64,000 nt of DNA from Microvirga splendida. Lineage in GTDB: Bacteria > Pseudomonadota > Alphaproteobacteria > Rhizobiales > Beijerinckiaceae. Made by a program: the position numbers and the translations under genes. Under the pieces are notes generated by a model. It searched no databases, had not been told where the DNA came from, and saw only the letters and a list, made by a program, of their open reading frames with translations. Shown here in pieces: positions 39,133 to 47,822 of the stretch. The DNA is taken from assembly GCF_016427565.1 (NCBI RefSeq), contig NZ_JAELXT010000002.1, positions 186,001-250,000 on the forward strand, given 5' to 3'. Within the stretch, counting starts at the first letter, position 1. Every line of letters begins with the position of its first letter.

Positions 39133-41250
39133 ATGGCCGAGCCGTTTCTTTGGGGATCCGCCTTCTCGCCTCCGTCCGTGATCGGTCTCCCGCGTATGAC
39201 GCCGCTCAGCAACGGCACCTTTCTGATCCTGGGCAAGACCGGGAGATATCCCGATTTCACACTCACGGCCTGGATCTACAATGCGGATGGATCCTTGAAA
39301 GCCAGGCAGGACCTCGACGTTCCTGATCACGAGGTGCCGGGTGTCTATGGAGACTTGGAGATTCCTGCCATCGACCCGATGGCGGCGGAGCTGCCGGACG
39401 GTCGGATTGCGATCACCTGGACCGTGAATACGCCTAGTTCCGGGAACACCTACGTGGCCCCCTGGATGTGTATCTACAGTGCCGATCTGGCGCCGACGGG
39501 AGCACCGAAGCCGGTTTTCGATCCGGTCTCTGGCGCCAGGGACTATGCGGAGTCCATCATCGCCCTTGATGATGGAACATTGGTGGTCAGCGCCCGCAAC
39601 GAGAAGGACGGCCACGCCTATTTGCGCGTGTTCAGCCCGGACGGGACGCGCTCGGCGGCCTTGGACTTGGGCTTGGCCGGCGGTTCTGCGCCGGGAGTTG
39701 CTCTGACGGACGTTACCGCCCTGGCCAACGGCAATGTCGCCGTGGTGGTGCGCGAAGGCACGTCGTCCCTCAAAGGCTACGTGCTCACGCCATCCGATGT
39801 CGGCAACCCAGCTTCACCACCGTATTTTGAGATCTCAACAAGCACATCAATCCAGAAGGAAGCGGTCAAGGTCACGGCTCTTCGAGGCGGCGGCTTCGTG
39901 GTGACTTGGATGGAGCAAGGCTCGGCTGAAGAACCTGCTTTTAATGCCTTCTTCAGAGTCTACAGGCCCGATGGTACGGCCTCCGATGTAAAGCCCGTGT
40001 CGCCTCTTGCACTTCCAGACCTTCTCTCCGCCGGACATTCCGACGTGCTGTCACTTCCAAGCGGCGGGTTTGCGGTCGCTTATGAGAAGGCAACAGAACT
40101 TGTCGGCGGCGTGCCAGGATTTGAGGTCCATCTTGCGATCTTCGACGAGCATGGCGCACGTGTGAGCGACGACCTCCGTGTCAGCCAAAAGGCAACAACT
40201 GCATCCATCTATCTGCACGAACTCCACCCCATGGCGGATGGACGCATTCTCGTTCGTCACTCGCAAGGCATCCAGATCGTCGATCCTCGCGGCGAAGCGG
40301 TTTCATTGAAAGGGACCGCCAGAGACGATCATTACATCGGCACCGCCTTCAACGACACTCTCGATGGCGGAGCTGGTTCCGATGTTCTAAATGGCGCGGG
40401 TGGAATCGACTTCGTGTCGTTTGCGAGTTCAAGCATCGGTGTAACGGCGAGCCTTTCAGGCGCCTCCGGCGACGGTGTCGGCGACACCTGGATCTCCATC
40501 GAGGGCATCATCGGCTCATCCTTCGGCGATGTCTTCACCGGCAACGGCTCCTCGATCCTGAAAGGCCGCAGCGGCGACGATACTTATCGTATCAAGGCGG
40601 GAGACATTCTCGAAGAATCCGCCCATGAGGGACGCGACACGGTGCTTGTCGGCGGCAGCTATAAACTGCGCGCGGATGCAGAGGTGGAGGTTCTGAGGCT
40701 CTTCGGCATCTCGTCAAAGACGAGAGCCAACCTCACCGGTTCGGAAACCGCCAACGAGATCGTCGGCCATGGGGGCAAGAACACCCTCAGGGGCTTGAGC
40801 GGCAATGACGTGCTGAAAGCTTTGTCCGGCAACGATACGCTCAAGGGCGATGCCGGTGCCGACAAGCTGCACGGCGGCTCTGGCAAGGACAAGCTCTACG
40901 GCGGCACAGGCAGGGACGTGTTCGTATTCGACACCAAGCCCAGCAAGAGCACCAATGTCGATCGGATTTACGACTTCAACCCGAAATACGACTCCATCCA
41001 GTTAGAGAACAAGATTTTCACGAAACTCGGCAAGGGCTCGACCAAGGGCTCGACCAAGGGCGTGAAATTCAAGAAGGACATGTTCGTGAAGGGCGATGCG
41101 GCCAAGGACAAGGAGGACCGCATCATCTACGACAACAAGACAGGCGCACTCTCTTACGACCAGGACGGCACCGGATCGAAGGCCCAGGTGAAGATTGCAA
41201 CCTTGTCCAAGAACCTCAAGCTCTCCTATCACGACTTCTTCGTGATCTGA
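39133..41250 (+). CDS. Large RTX calcium-binding secreted protein with propeller-like N-terminal region
   Basis: 705 residues, no signal peptide. The first about 390 residues contain repeated blocks such as TPLSNGTFLILGKTG, AELPDGRIAITW, IALDDGTLVVSAR, TALANGNVAVVVREG, TALRGGGFVVTWME, LSLPSGGFAVAYE and HPMADGRILVRHS, spaced 45-60 residues apart, as in a beta-propeller of about seven blades. Residues about 395-600 are RTX repeats (GGAGSDVLNGAGG, GLSGNDVLKALSG, GGSGKDKLYGG). The last 105 residues (FVFDTKPSKSTNVDRI to DFFVI) match the RTX protein at 8090. Type I secretion is expected. ATG at 39133 follows GGGATCGCC. Confidence 0.9.
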   Translation: MAEPFLWGSAFSPPSVIGLPRMTPLSNGTFLILGKTGRYPDFTLTAWIYNADGSLKARQDLDVPDHEVPGVYGDLEIPAIDPMAAELPDGRIAITWTVNTPSSGNTYVAPWMCIYSADLAPTGAPKPVFDPVSGARDYAESIIALDDGTLVVSARNEKDGHAYLRVFSPDGTRSAALDLGLAGGSAPGVALTDVTALANGNVAVVVREGTSSLKGYVLTPSDVGNPASPPYFEISTSTSIQKEAVKVTALRGGGFVVTWMEQGSAEEPAFNAFFRVYRPDGTASDVKPVSPLALPDLLSAGHSDVLSLPSGGFAVAYEKATELVGGVPGFEVHLAIFDEHGARVSDDLRVSQKATTASIYLHELHPMADGRILVRHSQGIQIVDPRGEAVSLKGTARDDHYIGTAFNDTLDGGAGSDVLNGAGGIDFVSFASSSIGVTASLSGASGDGVGDTWISIEGIIGSSFGDVFTGNGSSILKGRSGDDTYRIKAGDILEESAHEGRDTVLVGGSYKLRADAEVEVLRLFGISSKTRANLTGSETANEIVGHGGKNTLRGLSGNDVLKALSGNDTLKGDAGADKLHGGSGKDKLYGGTGRDVFVFDTKPSKSTNVDRIYDFNPKYDSIQLENKIFTKLGKGSTKGSTKGVKFKKDMFVKGDAAKDKEDRIIYDNKTGALSYDQDGTGSKAQVKIATLSKNLKLSYHDFFVI

Positions 41251-41279
41251 GCAATAGTGAAGGCTGCAGGCGTTTCCGC

Positions 41280-41410
41280 ACTGTCATCCCGGGGCTGCGC
41301 AGCAGAGCCCGGGATCCATAGCCGCTGACGGTGCAGGATGAGGCATCCCGCTGCCGGTCCTCTTCTGACGCGTAGTGTTGATGGATCCCCGCCTGCGCGG
41401 GAATGACAGT
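41280..41410. repeat. Palindromic repeat of the TGTCATCCC type
   Basis: ACTGTCAT (41280-41287) and ATGACAGT (41403-41410) are the ends, with further complementarity inside (CCCGGGGCTGCGC near the left end, CGCCTGCGCGGG near the right). It lies between the RTX gene and the alcohol dehydrogenase gene. Confidence 0.75.
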
Positions 41411-41510
41411 GGCGGCACAAGAGCTCGCCAGCATCACCGTGTCAGCATTTGCCCTCCCTTTAAGCACCCTCTATACCGTCCTCTCCATCGTCGCGGAGGA
41501 AGGGCTCATC

Positions 41511-42551
41511 ATGAAAGCGGTTCTCTTCGAGCAGTTCGGCCAGCCGCCGCGCGTGCAGAACGTGCCCGATCCTACGCCCGCTCCGGAAGGCGTCGTGATC
41601 AAGGTGGAGGCCACGGGTCTTTGCCGCAGCGACTGGCATGGCTGGATGGGGCACGATCCCGACGTGGTGCTGCCGCATGTGCCGGGGCACGAGCTCGCCG
41701 GCACGGTGCTCGCCACGGGCAAGCAGGTGACGCGCTGGAGGAAGGGCGACCGTGTCACCGTGCCGTTCGTCGGTGGATGCGGCCACTGCCATGAATGCAA
41801 TTCCGGCAACCATCAGGTCTGCGAGCAGCAGTTCCAGCCGGGCTTCACCGCCTGGGGCTCGTTTGCGGAATATGTGGCGGTCGACTATGCCGACACGAAC
41901 CTCGTCGCCCTGCCCGAGGAACTCGACTTCGCCACCGCGGCAAGCCTCGGCTGTCGCTTTGTCACGTCGTTTCGCGCCGTCGTCGACCAGGGCCGGGTGA
42001 AGCCCGGCGAGTGGGTGGCGGTTCATGGCTGCGGCGGCGTCGGGCTGTCGGCCATCATGATCGCAAGCGCCATGGGGGCGAACGTGATCGCCGTCGATCT
42101 GACCGACGAGAAGCTCGCCTTCGCGCGGGAGATGGGCGCTGTCGCGACCGTCAATGCCCGCGACGCCGCTGACGTGGTTGGCGCCGTGAAGGAGATCACC
42201 AGGGGCGGCGCCCATGTGTCCATCGATGCATTGGGCAGCCCCGCGACCTGCTTCAACTCCATCGCCAACCTGCGCCGGCGCGGGCGTCACGTGCAGATCG
42301 GGCTGATGCTGGGCGATCATGCCCGGGCAGTCGTGCCGATGGCGCAGGTCATCGCACATGAGCTCGAGATCTACGGCAGCCATGGCATGCAGGCCTTCCG
42401 GTATCAGGACATGATGGCGATGATCCGCACGGGCAAGCTCGCGCCGCAAAAGCTGGTCGGCAAGCACCTGAGCTTGGAGGAAGCGCCTGCCGCCCTCATG
42501 GCCATGGATCGCTTCGAAGGCCTCGGCATCAGCGTCGTCACACGGTTTTGA
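41511..42551 (+). CDS. Zinc-dependent alcohol dehydrogenase
   Basis: 346 residues, medium-chain dehydrogenase/reductase. Catalytic zinc ligands are Cys in GLCRSDWHG, His/Glu in PGHELAG and Cys in LGCRF; the structural zinc site is the four cysteines of [16 protein letters not shown]. The Rossmann motif is [15 protein letters not shown], followed by the Asp of [10 protein letters not shown], which favours NAD over NADP. Substrate unknown; members of this group oxidise simple or branched alcohols. The ATG at 41511 follows GGAGGAAGGG; the longer open frame upstream is repeat sequence. Followed on the same strand by an aldo/keto reductase. Confidence 0.92.
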   Translation: MKAVLFEQFGQPPRVQNVPDPTPAPEGVVIKVEATGLCRSDWHGWMGHDPDVVLPHVPGHELAGTVLATGKQVTRWRKGDRVTVPFVGGCGHCHECNSGNHQVCEQQFQPGFTAWGSFAEYVAVDYADTNLVALPEELDFATAASLGCRFVTSFRAVVDQGRVKPGEWVAVHGCGGVGLSAIMIASAMGANVIAVDLTDEKLAFAREMGAVATVNARDAADVVGAVKEITRGGAHVSIDALGSPATCFNSIANLRRRGRHVQIGLMLGDHARAVVPMAQVIAHELEIYGSHGMQAFRYQDMMAMIRTGKLAPQKLVGKHLSLEEAPAALMAMDRFEGLGISVVTRF

Positions 42552-42631
42552 GAATAGCCGCACCGCATTGTTGAACGCGCTTGAAGCGCGCTATGTAAGT
42601 CGTCTGCCGCATTGCCGCGCTGGAGAGTTCG

Positions 42632-43675
42632 ATGGCCTATCTGCCCGCCGAAAATCGCTACGAGTCGATGACCTACAACCGGTGCGGCCGCAGCGGGCTG
42701 CTGCTGCCGGCGATCTCGCTCGGGCTCTGGCACAATTTCGGCGAGGACAAGTCCGCCGCCACGGCGCGGGAGATCTGCCGCACGGCGTTCGATCTCGGCA
42801 TCACGCATTTCGACCTCGCCAACAATTACGGCCCACCTCCGGGCTCGGCGGAAACCCTGTTCGGCGACATCCTGCGCCACGACTTCCACGGCCTGCGGGA
42901 CGAGATGGTGATCTCCACCAAGGCGGGCTACCGCATGTGGCCGGGCCCCTATGGCGAGTGGGGCAGCCGCAAGTATCTTCTCTCCAGCCTCGACCAGAGC
43001 CTCAAGCGGATGGGGCTCGACTACGTGGACATCTTCTATTCCCACCGCTTCGATCCGGACACGCCGCTGGAGGAGACCATGATGGCGCTTGACTCCGCGG
43101 TGCGACAGGGCAAGGCGCTCTATGTGGGCCTCTCCTCCTACAACAGCCAGCGCACCCGCGAGGCCGTTGCGATCCTGCGCGAACTGAAGACGCCGTGCAT
43201 CATCCACCAGCCGAGCTATTCTATGCTCAACCGCTGGATCGAGGAAGACGGGCTCCTCGACACCCTCGACGATCTCGGCATGGGCTCCATCGTGTTCTCG
43301 CCGCTGGCCCAGGGCATGCTGACGACGAAATATCTGAACGGCATTCCTGAGGAGAGCCGCGCCGCACAGGGCAAGTCCCTGCGCACCACCTTCCTGAACG
43401 AGGACAATCTCGCCCGCATCCGCGGCCTCAACGACATTGCCGAGCGGCGCGGGCAGAGTCTGGCCCAGATGGCGCTCGCCTGGGTGCTGCGCGGCGGGCG
43501 CGTGACCTCGGCGCTCATCGGCGCGAGCCGCCCCGAGCAGGTGGTCGATTGCGTGGGCGCGCTCAAGAACCTGTCCTTCACCCCCGAGGAGCTTGCCGAG
43601 ATCGACCGTTTCGCCGGAGAGGGCAACCTGAACATCTGGGCCGCCTCGGCGGAGCGGAAGGGTCCATCGAGATAG
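42632..43675 (+). CDS. L-glyceraldehyde-3-phosphate reductase-like aldo/keto reductase
   Basis: 347 residues, AKR14 (YghZ/GpR) type. It should reduce L-glyceraldehyde 3-phosphate or related toxic aldehydes with NADPH. The N-terminus YNRCGRSGLLLPAISLGLWHNFG and FDLANNYGPPPGSAE (Asp, Tyr) are diagnostic. Lys is in VISTKAGYRMWPGPYGEWG and His in FYSHRFDPDTP. The C-terminal ALIGASRPEQVVD contacts NADPH. It differs clearly from the AKR at 3876. ATG at 42632 follows GGAGAG; 80 bases separate it from the alcohol dehydrogenase, so cotranscription is possible. Confidence 0.92.
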   Translation: MAYLPAENRYESMTYNRCGRSGLLLPAISLGLWHNFGEDKSAATAREICRTAFDLGITHFDLANNYGPPPGSAETLFGDILRHDFHGLRDEMVISTKAGYRMWPGPYGEWGSRKYLLSSLDQSLKRMGLDYVDIFYSHRFDPDTPLEETMMALDSAVRQGKALYVGLSSYNSQRTREAVAILRELKTPCIIHQPSYSMLNRWIEEDGLLDTLDDLGMGSIVFSPLAQGMLTTKYLNGIPEESRAAQGKSLRTTFLNEDNLARIRGLNDIAERRGQSLAQMALAWVLRGGRVTSALIGASRPEQVVDCVGALKNLSFTPEELAEIDRFAGEGNLNIWAASAERKGPSR

Positions 43676-43749
43676 GGCGGGCCGGAATCCCCAGACTCTT
43701 CGGGGATACCTCTTTCGAGGGACTTGAGAAGCCGGTTAACAAGTGGTTA

Positions 43750-44193
43750 ATGCAAAGCTTCATTGGCCATCTGTCCCAGGTCTCTTCCATGGTCCCTGCC
43801 ACCGCTACCGACAATCGCCGGAACGCCAGGCGCTTTCCTGCCCATCACCCGGCGCAGATCATGCTGGGACCCGACGCGATGATCCCCTGCACCGTGCGGG
43901 ACATCTCGACCGGTGGTGCCAGGATCGCCCTGAAGCCGCAGATGGACCTGCCCGAGACTTTCGAATTGTTCATCGCAGCCCACGACCTGCAGGTCCGGCG
44001 GGCGCGGGTGTGCTGGCGCAGGGGCGACTTCGCCGGCATCGCGTTCAGCTCCGACGAGGCCGATGCCGCGATGAATGTGGAAGCGCCCCGGACGCTCACC
44101 TTCGAGGATTGCCTGGATCAAGCCGCCATGCCGGCCCATCTTGCGGCCAAACCGGCGCGCAAGAACCTCAAGCTCTGGCAGACGAGCGTCTGA
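43750..44193 (+). CDS. PilZ domain protein, predicted c-di-GMP effector
   Basis: 147 residues. The PilZ signature is complete: the arginine motif NRRNARRF near residue 25 and CTVRDISTGGARIAL (DxSxxG) about 30 residues later, both needed to bind c-di-GMP. The barrel continues through ELFIAAHDLQVRRARVCWRRGDFAGIAFSS. The C-terminal 45 residues have no known motif. Either ATG at 43750 or at 43789 could be the start; both precede the conserved part and neither has a strong ribosome binding site. As a stand-alone PilZ it may control motility, polysaccharide or cell-cycle output. Confidence 0.88.
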   Translation: MQSFIGHLSQVSSMVPATATDNRRNARRFPAHHPAQIMLGPDAMIPCTVRDISTGGARIALKPQMDLPETFELFIAAHDLQVRRARVCWRRGDFAGIAFSSDEADAAMNVEAPRTLTFEDCLDQAAMPAHLAAKPARKNLKLWQTSV

Positions 44194-44240
44194 CCGTCAC
44201 TTGAGCGCTTCCAACGGGGAGCGCTCGATCGAAAAACGCC

Positions 44241-46091
44241 TCAGCGGCGCCCGAACAGGCGTTCGATGTCCGTGAGCTTGAGCTCCACGTAAGTCGGCCG
44301 GCCGTGGTTGCACTGGCCCGACAGCGGCGTGGATTCCATCTCGCGCAGGAGCGCATTCATCTCCTCGGGCCGCATGCGGCGGCCCGCACGGATGGAGCCG
44401 TGGCACGACATGCGCGAGAGCACGGCATCGAGCCGCTCCTCGAGCGGGTTCGAGGACCCCTGCCCCCATTCCGCGAGCGCATCCGCCACATCCTGCACCA
44501 GCGCCTTGATGCGCCCGCCCGCGAGCGCGGACGGCACTTCGCGCACGAGAAGTGCACCATGCCCGAACGGCTCGACCACGAGGCCGAGGCCCTCCAGGGC
44601 AGCCGATTCCGCCAGCACCCGGTCCGCATCCACGGGATCGAGATCGACCACCTCGGGGATGAGCAGCAATTGCCGGGCGATGCCGGACGAGGCGCGCTCG
44701 CGCTTCAGCCGCTCGTAGACGAGGCGCTCATGCGCGGCGTGCTGATCGACGATGACGATGCCGTCCTGCGTCTGGGCCACGATATAGGTGCCGTGCAGCT
44801 GCGCACGGGCGGCGCCCAGCGGCGCGTCCCCTTCCCGAGATTCGGCCTCCTGCAACGTCGCGCGGCTGTCGGCGGAGGGTGCTGCAAGATCGGGCAGGCT
44901 CGCCTGCCGCTCGGCAAGGCCCGGAGCGGATGCATAGACTGGATCCGGCGCATCGAGCGGGGCCTGCCAATCGGCGAAGGCGCCGGTCGGACGGATCGGG
45001 TGCGTGCGCTGCGGATAGGCGGAGCGCATGGGCAGCGCGCCTTGCGGGCGCAGGCTTTCGAGCGTGCGCGTGCCGCCGGTGGACGAGGCCCGGAAGGCAT
45101 GGCGGGTGATCGCCTCCTTGAGGGCCGCCACCACGAAGCCGCGCACGAAGGCGGGATCGCGGAAGCGCACTTCGGTCTTCGCCGGATGCACGTTCACGTC
45201 GACGCTGCGCGGATCGAGCTCGATCATGATTGCGAGCACCGGATGGCGGTCGGAGGCCATGACGTCCGCATAGGCGCCGCGCACGGCGCCGAGCAGCAGC
45301 TTGTCGCGCACGGGCCGCCCGTTGACCACGAAGTGGATCGCCGTGCCGGTGCCGCGGTGATAGGTCGGCAGGCTGGCAAAACCGGAAAGCCGCACGCCCT
45401 CGCGCTCCACGCCGATGGCCATGGCGTTCTCGTGGAACTCCGCGCCCAGCACCCGCGACAGGCGGCGCAGGAAGCCATGCTCGCCGGGCTCCTCCGGCGG
45501 ATAGGTGAAGGCGGTGATGTGCTCGCCCGACAGGGTGAAGCGCACGGTGGGATGCGCGATGGCAAGGCGCTTGACGATCTCCGCCACGGCCTGCGCCTCC
45601 GAGCGGTCGCTCTTCAGGAATTTCAGGCGCGCGGGCGTGGCGGAAAACAGGTCCGTCACCTCGACGCGGGTGCCCTTGGGCGCGGGCGCGGGCCGCACCG
45701 GGCTCTTGATGCCCGCTTCCACCACGATGGCGCTGCCGGTCTCGGCTTCCGCTGTCCGCGACACGATGGACAGGCGCGCCACCGCGCCGATAGACGGCAG
45801 GGCCTCGCCGCGAAAGCCCAGGGTGTTGATGGCGAACAGGTCGCCGTCCGGTAGCTTCGAGGTCGCGTGGCGCTCGACCGCGAGTTCCAGATCCTCGGGC
45901 GTCATGCCCCTTCCGTCGTCGACGATGCGGATCAGGCGGCGCCCGCCCGCCTCCACGGTGATCTCGATGGAGCTGGCGCCCGCATCGACGGCGTTCTCGA
46001 CCAGTTCCTTCACGGCCGCCGCCGGGCGCTCGACGACCTCGCCCGCAGCGATGCGGTCGACGAGGATGGGATCGAGGCGGCGGACGTGCAT
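44241..46091 (-). CDS. mutL: DNA mismatch repair protein MutL with endonuclease motif
   Basis: 616 residues. The GHKL ATPase half has KELVENAVDAGASSI, DDGRGMTPEDL and GFRGEALPSIG. The C-terminal dimerisation half carries DQHAAHERLVYE, which fits the DQHA-x2-E-x4-E endonuclease signature, with CHGSIRAGRRM and NHGRPTYVEL completing the metal site. So this MutL should nick DNA itself, as expected in bacteria lacking MutH. The linker (about 340-425) is poorly conserved. Start taken at ATG 46089-46091 (MHVRRLDPILVDRIAAGEV); the frame extends 6 codons upstream to a TTG. Confidence 0.96.
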   Translation of the reverse strand: MHVRRLDPILVDRIAAGEVVERPAAAVKELVENAVDAGASSIEITVEAGGRRLIRIVDDGRGMTPEDLELAVERHATSKLPDGDLFAINTLGFRGEALPSIGAVARLSIVSRTAEAETGSAIVVEAGIKSPVRPAPAPKGTRVEVTDLFSATPARLKFLKSDRSEAQAVAEIVKRLAIAHPTVRFTLSGEHITAFTYPPEEPGEHGFLRRLSRVLGAEFHENAMAIGVEREGVRLSGFASLPTYHRGTGTAIHFVVNGRPVRDKLLLGAVRGAYADVMASDRHPVLAIMIELDPRSVDVNVHPAKTEVRFRDPAFVRGFVVAALKEAITRHAFRASSTGGTRTLESLRPQGALPMRSAYPQRTHPIRPTGAFADWQAPLDAPDPVYASAPGLAERQASLPDLAAPSADSRATLQEAESREGDAPLGAARAQLHGTYIVAQTQDGIVIVDQHAAHERLVYERLKRERASSGIARQLLLIPEVVDLDPVDADRVLAESAALEGLGLVVEPFGHGALLVREVPSALAGGRIKALVQDVADALAEWGQGSSNPLEERLDAVLSRMSCHGSIRAGRRMRPEEMNALLREMESTPLSGQCNHGRPTYVELKLTDIERLFGRR

Positions 46092-46183
46092 GAGGATCGC
46101 GGGTCTCAAGGATTCGATGAAGGGAAGATAGGCGTTGAAGGCGGCGGAAACCAGAATGCGCGACGTTATTCCCGTACCCCATT

Positions 46184-46323
46184 CGTCATCTCGGACGAAG
46201 CGCAGCGCAGATCCGGGATCGCGTGCAGGATGTGGTGAAAGTCTCCCTCTCCCTGAGGGGAGAGGTAAAAGGGAGCCACACTTGTCGAACGATCCCGGAT
46301 CGCCTGTGGCGTCCGGGATGACG
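46184..46323. repeat. Palindromic repeat between mutL and pgi
   Basis: CGTCATC (46184-46190) and GGATGACG (46316-46323) are the outer ends, with GATCCGGGATCG (46211-46222) matched by CGATCCCGGATCG further right, and an inner CTCCCTCTCCCTGAGGGGAGAGG hairpin-like core. It is a composite of two common repeat types. Confidence 0.7.
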
Positions 46324-46332
46324 CCCAGAGCG

Positions 46333-47649
46333 CTACCCCTGCGCCAGGTACTGCTTCGCCAGGATCTTGCCCTCTTCCACGGCAGGCTGGTCGAACGGGT
46401 CGACCCCCAGGGCGTAGCCGGCCAGAATCGTCTCCAGCATGAAATGCATGAGCAGTTCGCCCACCGCGCGCTCGTCGAGCTTTTCGATGTGGATCTGCCG
46501 CGTCGGGCGGCCGTTCCGGGCCAGCGTGTCGGCAGTGGCGCGTCCCTGCGCGGCCACGAGATCGCCGATATGCTTGCCGCCGAAGCCCGCCTCTCCGGCC
46601 CGCTTGGCGAGCTTCTCGTCCATGAGCGGCCCCTTGCCCGCCACGCCCGTGGTCATGACCGTGAAGAGCTTGTCGTTGGGGCCTGCGAGATAAAGCTGGA
46701 GCTGGCTGTGCTGATCGACCGGCCCGATGGCCGCCACCGGCTGGGTGCCGTGGCCGTCCTTGCCGACGCTCTCGGCCCAGAGCTGCACCCACCAGCGGGT
46801 GAAGCGCTCGAGCCGGTCCGCATAGGCCATCGCCACCGTGATGCCCTTGCCGCTCCGGGCCATGGCCACGTTGAGCGCCGCACCGAGCGCCGCCGGCGCG
46901 TCCTTGGCGGCGGCGCCGTTGCGGAACGGCTCATAGGCTTCCGCAGCCCCCTGGCGGATGGCCGCGATGTCGAGGCCGAGCACGGCTGCCGGGAGCAGGC
47001 CCACATTGGTGAGCACCGAATAGCGCCCGCCGATGCCGGTGTGATGTTCGAGGAACCGCACGCCTTCCGGCTCCAGCAGATCGCGCAGGGCATTCCGCCC
47101 GCCGTCCTTGCGCGGCTCGGAGAGGCCGAGGAACACGTCCTTGGGATGCGCGCTCAGGCCTGCCTTGTCGAGGGCCGTGAGCACGGCAATCGTCTGCATC
47201 AGGGTCTCGCCCGTGCCGCCGGATTTCGAGATCGCCACGAACTTGGTCGAGGAGAGCGGCAGCTTGTGGAGGATGCGATCAAACGTGATGGGGTCGAGAT
47301 TGTCGAGGAAATGGACCCGCGGGCTCTCGGTGAACCGCCCGGCGCCCGGAACCGCATAATCCTTCAGCTGGGCCACGGTCTGGCCGCCGAGGCTCGAGCC
47401 GCCGGTGCCGAGGAAGACCACGTCGGTGGCATCGTCCCGCAGGAAGGTTGCGGCCTCGCGGATGCTGGCCATGTCGTCCGTCGTGCGGGGCATGTGGAGC
47501 AGCGGCAGCCGGCCGGAGGAGTCATCCTCCGCCAGCCGCTTCATGGCCTCGCCGACCCGTTGAAGCGCCTCGTCGAGAGCCGCCTGCGGCAGACCGCCTT
47601 CCCCGATGCTGGATTCGAGGGCAAGATTGATCGATTGCTGCAGGGCCAT
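46333..47649 (-). CDS. pgi: Glucose-6-phosphate isomerase (short form)
   Basis: 438 residues, a short Pgi as in some alphaproteobacteria (E. coli has 549). It interconverts glucose 6-phosphate and fructose 6-phosphate. The SIS fold motifs are VVFLGTGGSSLGGQT and VAISKSGGTGETLMQ for sugar-phosphate binding. The catalytic Glu lies in HGTQPVAAIGPVDQHSQLQLYLAG, and a lysine near the C-terminus in GVDPFDQPAVEEGK. ATG at 47647-47649. It is downstream of the M16 peptidase genes on the same strand, separated by a tandem repeat. Confidence 0.95.
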   Translation of the reverse strand: MALQQSINLALESSIGEGGLPQAALDEALQRVGEAMKRLAEDDSSGRLPLLHMPRTTDDMASIREAATFLRDDATDVVFLGTGGSSLGGQTVAQLKDYAVPGAGRFTESPRVHFLDNLDPITFDRILHKLPLSSTKFVAISKSGGTGETLMQTIAVLTALDKAGLSAHPKDVFLGLSEPRKDGGRNALRDLLEPEGVRFLEHHTGIGGRYSVLTNVGLLPAAVLGLDIAAIRQGAAEAYEPFRNGAAAKDAPAALGAALNVAMARSGKGITVAMAYADRLERFTRWWVQLWAESVGKDGHGTQPVAAIGPVDQHSQLQLYLAGPNDKLFTVMTTGVAGKGPLMDEKLAKRAGEAGFGGKHIGDLVAAQGRATADTLARNGRPTRQIHIEKLDERAVGELLMHFMLETILAGYALGVDPFDQPAVEEGKILAKQYLAQG

Positions 47650-47771
47650 AGGCGTACTCCGACTCGTTGCAAGTTGGAGCGCAAGATTAGGGCACCGAGC
47701 CGGGCACGGCTAGGGTACAAGCCCGACTGCCCACTGCTCAGGGGAGCCAGCCGCTCACTGAGGGCCCCTGG

Positions 47772-47818
47772 CCGGGACTTATCCCGGCCCACCGGGACTT
47801 ATTCCGACCCACCGGGAC
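47772..47818. repeat. 20-bp tandem repeat, 2.4 copies
   Basis: CCGGGACTTATCCCGGCCCA (47772-47791), a second copy differing at two positions (47792-47811), and a 7-base partial copy (47812-47818). It lies just after the M16 peptidase stop, upstream of pgi. Confidence 0.85.
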
Positions 47819-47822
47819 GAAC

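Noticed and set aside
40400..41000. Regular GGxGxD coding repeats as possible CRISPR or DNA tandem repeat
   Set aside because: The periodicity is at protein level (RTX nonapeptides) and the DNA units are not identical or spaced by unique spacers.
44304..45854. 516-codon frame antisense to mutL
   Set aside because: MutL motifs on the minus strand are complete; the antisense product is histidine/arginine-rich low complexity.
46110..46332. Possible terminator or small RNA in the mutL-pgi gap
   Set aside because: The secondary structure is explained by common palindromic repeats; no T-run and no promoter were seen.
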